Of a stretch of DNA of 17,507 bases, positions 1-7,841 are shown piece by piece. The DNA comes from Candidatus Pelagibacter sp. (GTDB lineage: Bacteria; Pseudomonadota; Alphaproteobacteria; Pelagibacterales; Pelagibacteraceae): positions 3,555 through 21,061 of the forward strand of contig JAPYTV010000011.1 of assembly GCA_029941985.1 (NCBI GenBank). Reading direction: 5' to 3'. Made by a program: the position numbers and the translations under genes. The notes under the pieces were generated by a model. It saw nothing but the letters and a program-made list of their open reading frames with translations. It was not told the origin of the DNA and made no database searches. Numbering within the stretch: the first letter of the stretch is position 1; the number at the start of each line of letters is the position of its first letter.

Positions 1-133
1 AGATATTATTTATTTTATTTAAATGTTTTAATAATGTTTTTGTAATTAAAAATTTTAAATGCTTGATACTTATTAAATAGATATTATTTATTTTATTTAA
101 ATGTTTTAATAATGTTTTTGTAATTAAAAATTT
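1..133. repeat. Two-copy direct repeat, 78-bp period
   Basis: Positions 1-55 and 79-133 are identical over 55 bases. A 23-base non-identical spacer lies between them, giving a 78-bp period. The repeat consists almost entirely of A and T and contains many stop codons in all frames, so it does not look coding. The first copy starts exactly at the left edge of the window, so more copies may lie outside it. It sits upstream of the uvrD-type helicase gene. It could be a tandem duplication of non-coding DNA, or an artefact if this edge is a contig end. I see no function in it. Confidence 0.85.
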
Positions 134-138
134 AAACC

Positions 139-167
139 ATTTAATAAATATATTAAATTTTTTTTTT
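139..167 (+). terminator. Possible weak intrinsic terminator (AT-only hairpin plus T tract)
   Basis: An 8-bp perfect stem, 139-146 paired with 151-158, encloses the four-base loop AATA. An uninterrupted T tract follows to 167. This is the shape of an intrinsic terminator on the plus strand and would end transcription entering from a gene to the left. The stem has no G-C pair, so it would be weak, and in DNA this AT-rich such a structure can arise by chance. Confidence 0.3.
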
Positions 168-171
168 ATGT

Positions 172-200
172 TTTTCATGAAAATTAAATAAGCTTATAAT
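172..200 (+). promoter_or_regulatory. Candidate sigma70-type promoter of the uvrD-pepP pair
   Basis: A perfect TATAAT lies at 195-200. A TTTTCA (4 of 6 matches to TTGACA) lies at 172-177, with a 17-base spacer. Transcription would start near 207, only about six bases before the ATG at 213 and at the alternative TTG at 207. The mRNA would then be leaderless or nearly so, in line with the absence of any Shine-Dalgarno sequence here. It is the only good promoter-like arrangement upstream of the two plus-strand genes. TATAAT-like hexamers are common in AT-rich DNA, so this remains a prediction. Confidence 0.45.
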
Positions 201-212
201 GATAATTTGAAA

Positions 213-2249
213 ATGATAAACTCTGAATATTTAAACAATCTTAATAATGCTCAAAAAGAGGCTGTTTTATATCTTGATGGACCTTTATTGATTGTTGCTG
301 GAGCAGGTTCAGGAAAAACTAAAGTGCTTACATCTAGAATTGCACATATTATTAAAGAAAAAAAGGCATTTCCGAACCAAATACTTTCTGTAACATTTAC
401 AAATAAAGCTGCAAAAGAAATGCAAAATAGAGTTAGTGCAATACTTAATTCGGAAGCTATTGGGTTATCATGGCTTGGTACATTTCATTCAATTTGTGCA
501 AAACTGTTAAGAAAGCATGCTGGTGCCGCTGGATTAACTTCAAATTTTACAATTATAGATGCGGATGACCAAGTAAGATTAATTAAAAATATATGTAAAG
601 CTGAAAATATAGATATTAAACAATTGGCACCAAAATATATATTATCAATAATCGATCGATGGAAAAATAAAGGATTCTACCCTAATGAAGTTATAGTTAA
701 TAAAAATGATATTTTTGAAAAAACTGTTTTACCCCTCTATAAAATTTACCAAAAAAAATTATTAGATTTAAATGCTTGTGATTTTGGTGACTTAATTCTA
801 CATGCAGTTAAAATTTTAGTACAAAATTTAGATATAAGAAAAATTTATTCAAATAATTTTAAATATATTTTGGTAGATGAATATCAGGACACAAATTTCA
901 TTCAAAGCAAATGGCTAAATTTATTATCTGAAAAACATAAAAATATTTGTTGCGTTGGTGATGATGATCAATCAATTTATAGTTGGCGTGGTGCAGAAAT
1001 AAAAAACTTTTTAGAGTTTGATAAGGTTTATAAAGATTCTAAAATTATTAGATTAGAAGAAAATTATAGGTCATCACAAAACATTTTATCAGTTGCTTCA
1101 AATCTTATTGCCAATAATCAAAATAGAGTTGGAAAAACTTTAAAAACTACAATGGAAAAGGGTGACTTAGTAAAGCTTAATTGTTTTAAAAATGGAAAAG
1201 ATGAAGCAACATCTGTTTCGGATGAAATTGAAAATAAATTAAAAAAAAAATATTCTCTTAACAATATTGCAATTTTGGTTAGAGCTATATTTCAAACTAG
1301 AGAATTTGAAGAACGTTTTCTTAAAATTGGTTTACCATATAGAATTCTAGGTGGTACTAAATTTTATGAAAGAGCTGAAATTAAAGATTGTGTTGCATAT
1401 CTAAGATTAATTAACCAAGAAAAAGATGATTTAGCTTTTGATAGAGTAGTAAATAATCCCAAAAGATCAATTGGTGAAAGTACAACAAAACAAATTCATG
1501 AATATTCAAAAAAAAATATCACAAGTTTAGAGGTAGCTTCAAAAAAATTAATTGAAATGAATTTAATTAAACCAAAAACTAAAATAGGTCTTAGTTCTTT
1601 TTTATTTTTAATAGAAAAATGGAGAAATGATTTAAATATAAAAAAAATTAACCACGTAAAATTATTACAATTTGTTTTAGATGAATCTGGTTATTCGACT
1701 ATGCTTAAAAATAAAAAAGATGTAGATAATGAAAATAGATTAGAAAATATTAAAGAACTTTTAAGTGCGATGAAAGAATTTGACAATCTGGAAAGTTTTT
1801 TAGAACATGTTGCCCTTGCTACTTCAATTGATCAAGATTGGGAAGGGGAAAAAGTTAACATGATGACTATGCATGGCTCAAAAGGTTTAGAATTTGATGT
1901 TGTTTTTCTCCCTGGTTGGGAAGAAGGTCTATTTCCACATCAAAAATCTATAGAAGAAAAAGGACAAAATGGTCTTGAAGAAGAGAGAAGACTTGCCTAC
2001 GTAGGAATTACAAGAGCAAAAAAAAATGCTTTAATTTCTTTTTCAATGAATAGATTTTATCAAGGTGATTGGATTGATAGCATGGCATCTAGATTCATTG
2101 AAGAGTTACCTGAAAAAAACTTAGAAAAAAATTCATTCTTTGACGAAACTAAAAATGAAGAAGAAGATTTTGAATTTAACCAAGACTTAGATATTGAAGA
2201 AGGAACAGGAAGTCCAGGTTGGATTAGATATCAAAAAAGAATTAAATGA
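213..2249 (+). CDS. uvrD: UvrD/PcrA-type superfamily 1 DNA helicase
   Basis: ATP-dependent 3'-5' DNA helicase of superfamily 1A, which acts in nucleotide excision repair, mismatch repair and clearing of stalled complexes. From the ATG at 213 it has 678 residues. Visible motifs, in order: the Q motif around LNNAQKEAVL (10-19), Walker A AGAGSGKT (29-36), Walker B VDEYQDTN (221-228), motif III with VGDDDQSIYSWRGA (248-261), motif IV LEENYRSS (281-288), motif V with MTMHGSKGLEFD (551-562) and motif VI VGITRAK (597-603). An acidic stretch at about 646-663 precedes a short basic C-terminus. The frame also opens six bases earlier at a TTG (207). I prefer the ATG, since neither has a ribosome-binding site. 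The stop overlaps the next gene's start as ATGA, suggesting translational coupling. UvrD and PcrA cannot be firmly separated by eye, but Rep-type is less likely. Confidence 0.93.
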   Translation: MINSEYLNNLNNAQKEAVLYLDGPLLIVAGAGSGKTKVLTSRIAHIIKEKKAFPNQILSVTFTNKAAKEMQNRVSAILNSEAIGLSWLGTFHSICAKLLRKHAGAAGLTSNFTIIDADDQVRLIKNICKAENIDIKQLAPKYILSIIDRWKNKGFYPNEVIVNKNDIFEKTVLPLYKIYQKKLLDLNACDFGDLILHAVKILVQNLDIRKIYSNNFKYILVDEYQDTNFIQSKWLNLLSEKHKNICCVGDDDQSIYSWRGAEIKNFLEFDKVYKDSKIIRLEENYRSSQNILSVASNLIANNQNRVGKTLKTTMEKGDLVKLNCFKNGKDEATSVSDEIENKLKKKYSLNNIAILVRAIFQTREFEERFLKIGLPYRILGGTKFYERAEIKDCVAYLRLINQEKDDLAFDRVVNNPKRSIGESTTKQIHEYSKKNITSLEVASKKLIEMNLIKPKTKIGLSSFLFLIEKWRNDLNIKKINHVKLLQFVLDESGYSTMLKNKKDVDNENRLENIKELLSAMKEFDNLESFLEHVALATSIDQDWEGEKVNMMTMHGSKGLEFDVVFLPGWEEGLFPHQKSIEEKGQNGLEEERRLAYVGITRAKKNALISFSMNRFYQGDWIDSMASRFIEELPEKNLEKNSFFDETKNEEEDFEFNQDLDIEEGTGSPGWIRYQKRIK

Positions 2250-3958
2250 ATAATAAAAAAATTTTAAAACTAAAAAAATTAATAAATTTTTATAATTTAG
2301 ATGGATATATAATACCTAAAAATGATGCTTATTTTTCTGAATTCTCACTTCCTGATAGATTAAAAACAATTTCTAACTTTAGTGGTTCAGCAGGATTTGC
2401 TATAATATTAAAAAAAGAAAATTTTTTATTTATTGATGGAAGATATACAATCCAAGCACAAATTCAGGCTGGTAAATATTTTAAAATAATTGAAGTACCA
2501 AAATTTTCACCAAGAGATATTTTAAAGAAATTTAAAAAAAATTTAACTTTAGGCTTTGATCCACAACTATTCACAAATTCCATACTTAAAAAAAAATTTG
2601 GTAGTATTTGTAATTTATTTCCAATTACTAAAAATCTAATAGATATAATTTATAAAAATAAAGGAAGAAACTTTGCTAAACCTTTTTACAATTTGAGTGA
2701 TAAAATTTCAGGTGAAAATATGAATTCTAAAATTAATAGATTAATAAAAAAAATAAAACTTAAAAAAATTGATAACATATTTATAAGTGCGCCAGAAAAT
2801 GTTGCTTGGCTATTAAACATAAGGGGAGAAGACAATCCTAATAGTCCTATACCAAATTGTAAAATAATTTTAACAAATAAAAAAAAGATATATTTTTTTT
2901 CATGTCCTAAAAAAATTTACAAAATAAAAAAAAATAAAAAATATAAAAATTTTGTCTTCTCTACTTATAAAAACTTTCCTAAAGTAATTGATCAATTAAA
3001 AGGAAATAGTTTTTGTATAGATAACTCAACTTGTTCTGTGTCAAATGAAAATACTATAAAATCTTCATTTAGAATTAAACTTGATATAGATCCTTGTTAT
3101 ATTATGAAGGCCATTAAAAATAAATCAGAAATAAAACATATGATTAATACTCATATTAAAGATGGCCTTGCACTAACTAAGTTTATTTTTTGGATTAAAA
3201 ATATTAATAAAAAGAAAATAACAGAAACAATTGCACAAAATAAATTAGAAAATTTTAGAAAGCTTAATAAAAATTACCTATTTCCAAGTTTTAATACAAT
3301 TGCTAGTACTGGTTCAAATGGAGCTATTGTTCATTATAGAGCAACTAAAAAATCAGATAAAATTATTAAAAAAAATGACATTTTTTTATGTGACTCTGGC
3401 GGCCAATATAAATTTGGAACTACCGACGTCACAAGAACAATTTGTTTTTCAAAACAAAAAAAATCAATTAAAAATATTTTTACCAAAGTTTTACAAGGTC
3501 ATATAGCGGTTGCACAAACCAACTTAAAAAAAGACAACACTGGACAAAAGATTGATCGCAGAGCTAGAAAATTCTTAAAAAGAGATGGACTTGATTATGC
3601 TCATGGCACAGGTCATGGTGTGGGTTTTTTCTTAAATGTTCACGAGGGACCTCAGTCTATATCAAAATATAATTCTATTAAGATTAGAGAAGGCATGATT
3701 TTAAGTAATGAACCTGGTTATTATAAAAAAGGAAGTTACGGAATCAGAATAGAAAATTTAGTTTATGTAAAGAAAGATAAAAAAAATTTATACTTCGAAA
3801 ATTTAACTTTAGCACCAATAGAAAAAGATCTTATAAATTTCAAACTACTTAATAAAAATGAGAAAGATTATTTATTAAAATATCACTTAAATATTTATTC
3901 AAAATATTCAAAATTTTTAAATCTAAAAGAGAGAAGATGGTTAGCTAGTCTTATTTAA
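2246..3958 (+). CDS. pepP: Xaa-Pro aminopeptidase (aminopeptidase P, M24B), long three-domain form
   Basis: Metallopeptidase that removes an N-terminal residue preceding proline, probably cytosolic in peptide recycling. At 570 residues it is longer than the roughly 440-residue E. coli PepP and matches the long form. That form has two creatinase-like N-terminal domains (about 1-130 and 150-290) and a pita-bread catalytic domain (about 295-515). The five expected metal ligands are visible: D383 in LCDSGG, D394 in GTTDVT, H457 in HGTGHGVG, E489 in SNEPGYY and E503 in GIRIEN. A C-terminal segment (about 520-570) with KERRWL is also typical of the long form. No signal peptide is seen. The gene overlaps the helicase stop by four bases. 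Its 3' end overlaps the convergent ligA by 18 bases. The family is secure; the symbol is a convention. Confidence 0.92.
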   Translation: MNNKKILKLKKLINFYNLDGYIIPKNDAYFSEFSLPDRLKTISNFSGSAGFAIILKKENFLFIDGRYTIQAQIQAGKYFKIIEVPKFSPRDILKKFKKNLTLGFDPQLFTNSILKKKFGSICNLFPITKNLIDIIYKNKGRNFAKPFYNLSDKISGENMNSKINRLIKKIKLKKIDNIFISAPENVAWLLNIRGEDNPNSPIPNCKIILTNKKKIYFFSCPKKIYKIKKNKKYKNFVFSTYKNFPKVIDQLKGNSFCIDNSTCSVSNENTIKSSFRIKLDIDPCYIMKAIKNKSEIKHMINTHIKDGLALTKFIFWIKNINKKKITETIAQNKLENFRKLNKNYLFPSFNTIASTGSNGAIVHYRATKKSDKIIKKNDIFLCDSGGQYKFGTTDVTRTICFSKQKKSIKNIFTKVLQGHIAVAQTNLKKDNTGQKIDRRARKFLKRDGLDYAHGTGHGVGFFLNVHEGPQSISKYNSIKIREGMILSNEPGYYKKGSYGIRIENLVYVKKDKKNLYFENLTLAPIEKDLINFKLLNKNEKDYLLKYHLNIYSKYSKFLNLKERRWLASLI

Positions 3959-5971
3959 TATTTTCATCCACTCATCTTGATTAATTACGTTAATATTTAA
4001 CTCTTTCGCATTATTTACTTTTTTTATAGTTGGTTTTTCCCCAATAATTAAAAAATCAAGTTTTTTACTAACATTACTTATTATTTTTCCAGAATTTTGT
4101 TCAATTAAAGATTTTGCTTCGGCTCTACTTATTCCATCTAATTTACCAGTCAGCATGAATGTTTTATTTTTTAAAGGCCCATTATCATTAACTTGAGTCA
4201 CATCAATTACAGTAAGCTTTTCTTTAAGTTTAGATAAAACTTTTAGATTAGTTTGATTAAAAAAAAAGTTTTGAATAGATTTAATTTGTGTTTCTCCAAT
4301 TCCATCAATATTTGATAATTCGCTAAAGTCTTTATTTATAGACAATTTTAGAAAATTACCTAAAGATTTTAAGTGTCTTGCTAAAAGTTTTGCATTTTCT
4401 TGTCCTATATGCCTTATACCTAAGGAATAAATAAACCTTTCAAGTGAAATTTTTTTCTTTTCTTCAATAGAGAATTTTAAATTTGATACTGATAACTCTC
4501 CCCACCCTTCCAACACTTTTATTTTTTTATAATCCAGATTAAAAATATCTTGTGGTAATTTAACTAAATTAAGTTTCCAAAAATTTTCTACGATTTTTTT
4601 TCCAAATCCATCTATATTAAAGGCCTCTTTAGAAACAAAATGTTTTATTTTTTCTATTGCAATCTTTTCACATTCATAACCTTCGCTTGTGCATCTTCTT
4701 ACGGCATCTTCTTTTTTGGTAGTTTCGTTAAAATCTTTAACGGTGTTAGACCCACAAGAAGGACAAATTTTTGGAAATATAAATTTTGTTGAGTTCTTAG
4801 CTCTTTTTTTTAAATCTACAGAAATAACATGAGGAATAACATCTCCAGCTCTTTCTATTGTTGCAGTATCTCCTATTCTTATATCTTTTCTATTTATTTC
4901 GTCTTCATTATGAAGTGTTGCGTTAGAAACCATAACTCCACCAATGTTTACTGGTTTTATCTTGGCTACAGGAGTTAGCGCCCCTGTTCTACCTATCTGA
5001 ATTTCGACATTTAATATTTGAGATATAGAACTATGTGCAGAAAATTTATGTGCAATAGCCCATCTTGGAGCATTAGCTGCAAAACCCAATCTTTTTTGTA
5101 AGTCAAAGTCATTTACTTTGTAGACGATTCCATCAATATCAAATTTTATCTCTTTTCTTTTTTCCTCTAAAATTCTGTGATGTAAAATTAAATTTTTAAC
5201 ACCTTTAATAGTTTTGTTAAATGGATTGGTTTTAAACCCCCATGATTTTAAATTTTTAAGAAAACAAGATTGTGTATTAATTTTCATGCCCTTTTCGAAT
5301 CCATAAGTATATGCAATAAATTTTAATGGTATTTTTTTTGTAATGGCTGAATCTTTTTGTCTCAGGGATCCCGACGCTGCATTTCTAGGGTTGGCAAATT
5401 TTTCATTTATTTTTTCAAAATCATCATTTTGAATAAAAATTTCCCCACGTATATCAATTTCTACAGGAAAATTTTTTGCACTTATCGACTTAGGAATATC
5501 TTTTATAGTTTTTAAATTTTTAGTAATATCTTCACCTTCTTTACCATCTCCTCGAGAAAGTCCTTTTATAAATTTACCATTTTTATAAAATAATGAAGCA
5601 GAAATACCATCTATCTTGGGTTCTGCGCTGTATTCAACTTGACTTGAATTTTCCAAACTTAAAAAATTTAATATTTTTTTTTCAAAATTAATTAAATCCT
5701 CTTCATTGAATGCATTTCCTAATGATAACATCGCAACTTTGTGTTGTGTCTTTTTGAAATTTTTGGAGGGTTTAAAGCCAACCGACTGAGTTGGTGATTT
5801 ATTACTTTTTAAAAATAAATATTTTTTTTCTAAATTTATGATTTTTTTTTTTAAAAAATCATACTCTTGATCGGGTACAATAGGTTTATTCTTATCAAAA
5901 TAATATTTATTGTATTCTTGAATTAATTTAATTTTTTTAAAGTAATCTTTCTTAATTTGATCATTGTTCAT
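3941..5971 (-). CDS. ligA: NAD+-dependent DNA ligase LigA
   Basis: Seals nicks using NAD+ in replication and repair. The protein is 676 residues from the ATG at 5971, the usual size. Domains in order: N-terminal Ia region, adenylation domain with the nucleophilic lysine K119 in EPKIDG and the downstream RGDGKEGEDIT, an OB-fold (about 310-390), a Cys4 zinc finger (C403, C406, C427, C434), helix-hairpin-helix repeats (about 440-590) and a C-terminal BRCT domain (about 600-676, with FMLTGKL). The frame also opens at a TTG nine bases upstream (5980), which would overlap bamD by eight bases. The ATG lies one base after the bamD stop, with a GAG just upstream, and is preferred. The zinc-finger cysteines are spaced more widely than in E. 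coli. The 3' end overlaps the convergent aminopeptidase gene. Confidence 0.97.
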   Translation of the reverse strand: MNNDQIKKDYFKKIKLIQEYNKYYFDKNKPIVPDQEYDFLKKKIINLEKKYLFLKSNKSPTQSVGFKPSKNFKKTQHKVAMLSLGNAFNEEDLINFEKKILNFLSLENSSQVEYSAEPKIDGISASLFYKNGKFIKGLSRGDGKEGEDITKNLKTIKDIPKSISAKNFPVEIDIRGEIFIQNDDFEKINEKFANPRNAASGSLRQKDSAITKKIPLKFIAYTYGFEKGMKINTQSCFLKNLKSWGFKTNPFNKTIKGVKNLILHHRILEEKRKEIKFDIDGIVYKVNDFDLQKRLGFAANAPRWAIAHKFSAHSSISQILNVEIQIGRTGALTPVAKIKPVNIGGVMVSNATLHNEDEINRKDIRIGDTATIERAGDVIPHVISVDLKKRAKNSTKFIFPKICPSCGSNTVKDFNETTKKEDAVRRCTSEGYECEKIAIEKIKHFVSKEAFNIDGFGKKIVENFWKLNLVKLPQDIFNLDYKKIKVLEGWGELSVSNLKFSIEEKKKISLERFIYSLGIRHIGQENAKLLARHLKSLGNFLKLSINKDFSELSNIDGIGETQIKSIQNFFFNQTNLKVLSKLKEKLTVIDVTQVNDNGPLKNKTFMLTGKLDGISRAEAKSLIEQNSGKIISNVSKKLDFLIIGEKPTIKKVNNAKELNINVINQDEWMKILNKTS

Positions 5972-5972
5972 A

Positions 5973-6812
5973 TCACTCAAAGAGTTTTCGAAATTTTTTT
6001 ATTATTCCCTTTTTTTCTTTTTTATCTTTTTTAATAATTTTAGTCTTATAACTTTTATTAAATACCTTATATGATCTTTTATACCAATCACTAGAAAGAT
6101 AATTATATCCTAATAAATTTGCGTATTTTTTTGATTCCTCTAAGAGCCCAATACGATAATGTATTTCAACCAACCTATGAATAGCTTCTTCTGCATAAAT
6201 AGTAGTTTCATAGTTATTTAAAATATTTTTAAATCTATTAATAGCTGGTATCCATTTTTCTTTTTTAATATAAAATCTTCCTAAGTACATTTCTTTTGAT
6301 GCCAATATATCATCAATTAAATTAATTTTAAATTTTGAATCTAGAGCAAAATCTGTATTGGGATAATTTTTAACCACAAATTCAAATTTGTTTTTTGCTG
6401 TAATTAATGGTTCTAAATCTTTTTTCTCATCGACTATTGTCTGATAATGACTCATAGCTAATAAAAAGTGAGCATAATTTAATCTTTTATCTTTAGGATA
6501 AGTTTTAATATATCTTTCTAAATTAAATATTGCCTCAGGATAATAACCGTCAATATAATAAGCATAAGAAGCCATTAGAGCTGATTTTGCTGCCCAGGCT
6601 GATTGTGGAAACAACAATTCTGATTCAAGAAATTTTTTTGCTGCATAAAAATATTCACCTCTATTTATATTGTTAAGTCCCTCTGTATAAGTTGAAATCA
6701 TTTCCATTTCTTGATTAGTTTCTTTTATTTGAGATATTTCTTTTTTATCTTTTGAACAAGACTGAAACGTAATAAAGATTACTACTAACAATAATTTATA
6801 TAAAATTTTCAT
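5973..6812 (-). CDS. bamD: Outer-membrane assembly lipoprotein BamD (ComL/YfiO family)
   Basis: TPR lipoprotein of the BAM complex, anchored in the outer membrane on the periplasmic side, where it works with BamA to fold beta-barrel proteins. The 279-residue product begins with a short hydrophobic signal peptide (about 4-16). A possible lipobox ends at C19 in FQSC, a less usual sequence than L-A/S-G/A-C. TPR-like helices follow: YFYAAKKFLESELLFPQS (about 54-71), YYPEAIFNLERYIKTYPKDK (90-109), a third with FEFVVKNYPNTDFA (about 143-156) and a fourth at about 185-225. The C-terminus (about 255-279) is a lysine-rich tail. Position after lpxC is the alphaproteobacterial arrangement and supports the call. 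The stop lies one base before ligA, where many alphaproteobacteria have recN instead. Confidence 0.88.
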   Translation of the reverse strand: MKILYKLLLVVIFITFQSCSKDKKEISQIKETNQEMEMISTYTEGLNNINRGEYFYAAKKFLESELLFPQSAWAAKSALMASYAYYIDGYYPEAIFNLERYIKTYPKDKRLNYAHFLLAMSHYQTIVDEKKDLEPLITAKNKFEFVVKNYPNTDFALDSKFKINLIDDILASKEMYLGRFYIKKEKWIPAINRFKNILNNYETTIYAEEAIHRLVEIHYRIGLLEESKKYANLLGYNYLSSDWYKRSYKVFNKSYKTKIIKKDKKEKKGIIKKFRKLFE

Positions 6813-6855
6813 TGGTATATTTTACCGATACTCTTATTTATATAGGATAAAAATT

Positions 6856-7776
6856 TTATGCAATAGATCTTAAATGACTTTTATTAATAAAAGCATGAGG
6901 TAGGTTCTTTTCTTGAATTTCTATTAACGAAAAGTTCTCTTCATTTTGAAAAACTTTTCTGAGTAATTGGTTTGTAAGCTTATGACCACCCTGCGAACAA
7001 ATAATTTTACCTATTATTTTGTAACCTGCTAGATAAAGGTCTCCCATACAATCTAAAATTTTGTGATTTACAAATTCTTTTTCGTTTCTTAGACCCTCTT
7101 TATTTAATATCTTATCTTCTTTTACAACAATTGCATTTTCAAGACTTCCACCTTTTGCCAGTCCCATTTCTTTTAATTTTTTAATGTCTTCAAATAGACA
7201 AAATGTTCTGGAATTATAAACATCAGTTAAATCACATTCATATACTTTAATTACGCTTCTCTGATTTCCTATTAAGCTGTTTTCGTATTTAAGTTCAAAA
7301 TCTATATCTAAACTAACTTTACTAGGTTCAATTGAAATTGTCTTTTTTCCATCTTGGAATTCTATTTTTTTTTCTATTTTAATAATTTTAATAGGTGAGT
7401 TACTTGTTTCAATTCCAGATTCTATTATTGCTTCTACAAATAATTTAGCAGAACCATCTAAAATTGGAACTTCCTGATTATCTATTTCTATTAAAGCATT
7501 ATCTATACCCATGCCATACAATGCACCCATTAAATGCTCTATGGTTGAAACGTTTACACCTTGTTCATTCGAAATAGTTGTACAAAAAACTGCACTACTA
7601 ACATTAAAAATATTTGGTATTATAATATTATTATATTTAATATCCGTTCTTTTAAAAACTATTCCAGTATTTGGTTCTGCGGGTTTAATTGTTAGGTTAG
7701 CATTTAAACCACTATGAAGGCCAACTCCATTAAATATGATATTTTTTTTAATTGTTTTTTGATTTAAAACAGACAT
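6856..7776 (-). CDS. lpxC: UDP-3-O-acyl-N-acetylglucosamine deacetylase LpxC
   Basis: Zinc-dependent cytosolic enzyme that deacetylates UDP-3-O-acyl-GlcNAc, the committed step of lipid A synthesis. It therefore shows that the organism makes LPS. The protein has 306 residues, about the E. coli length. The zinc and catalytic residues are all visible: E80-H81 in STIEHLMGA, H238 and D242 in VNHKILDCMGD, and H265 in SQGGHKL. GVGLHSG lies near the N-terminus (17-23) and VPILDGSA at 103-110. The 65-bp gap upstream is the largest in the minus-strand run and holds a near-palindrome over a possible -10 box. In most alphaproteobacteria ftsZ lies directly upstream; here it is ftsA. Confidence 0.97.
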   Translation of the reverse strand: MSVLNQKTIKKNIIFNGVGLHSGLNANLTIKPAEPNTGIVFKRTDIKYNNIIIPNIFNVSSAVFCTTISNEQGVNVSTIEHLMGALYGMGIDNALIEIDNQEVPILDGSAKLFVEAIIESGIETSNSPIKIIKIEKKIEFQDGKKTISIEPSKVSLDIDFELKYENSLIGNQRSVIKVYECDLTDVYNSRTFCLFEDIKKLKEMGLAKGGSLENAIVVKEDKILNKEGLRNEKEFVNHKILDCMGDLYLAGYKIIGKIICSQGGHKLTNQLLRKVFQNEENFSLIEIQEKNLPHAFINKSHLRSIA

Positions 7777-7778
7777 CA

Positions 7779-7796
7779 GAGAACTTATAAATTCTC
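7779..7796 (-). promoter_or_regulatory. Near-palindrome over a possible -10 box just upstream of lpxC
   Basis: An 18-base near-perfect inverted repeat: GAGAA, a mismatched base, the self-complementary TTATAA, a mismatched base, then TTCTC. It ends two bases before the lpxC ATG. On the minus strand it contains TATAAG (7789 down to 7784), a 5 of 6 match to the -10 consensus, from which transcription would start at about the lpxC ATG. No good -35 hexamer is visible at the right distance. It could be an operator over an internal promoter, a small mRNA hairpin, or chance. Confidence 0.35.
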
Positions 7797-7841
7797 AAAA
7801 TAAAATAAGAAAAACAAGAAATGTTACAGGAAAATACTAAT

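Noticed and set aside
1..206. CtrA-type boxes (TTAA-N7-TTAA) upstream of the helicase
   Set aside because: Several TTAA pairs occur, but the spacings I counted are 5 or 8 rather than 7, and TTAA is expected often in such AT-rich DNA.
3300..3506. 68-codon open frame on the plus strand inside the aminopeptidase gene
   Set aside because: It lies in another frame of a gene with intact metal-ligand motifs and its translation has no recognisable features.
6813..6855. Promoter in the 43-bp lpxC-bamD gap
   Set aside because: A TAAAAT lies near the bamD start on the minus strand, but no acceptable -35 hexamer is present at 16-18 bases.
7511..7717. 68-codon open frame antisense to lpxC
   Set aside because: Antisense shadow of a clear lpxC; no start signal and no domain.
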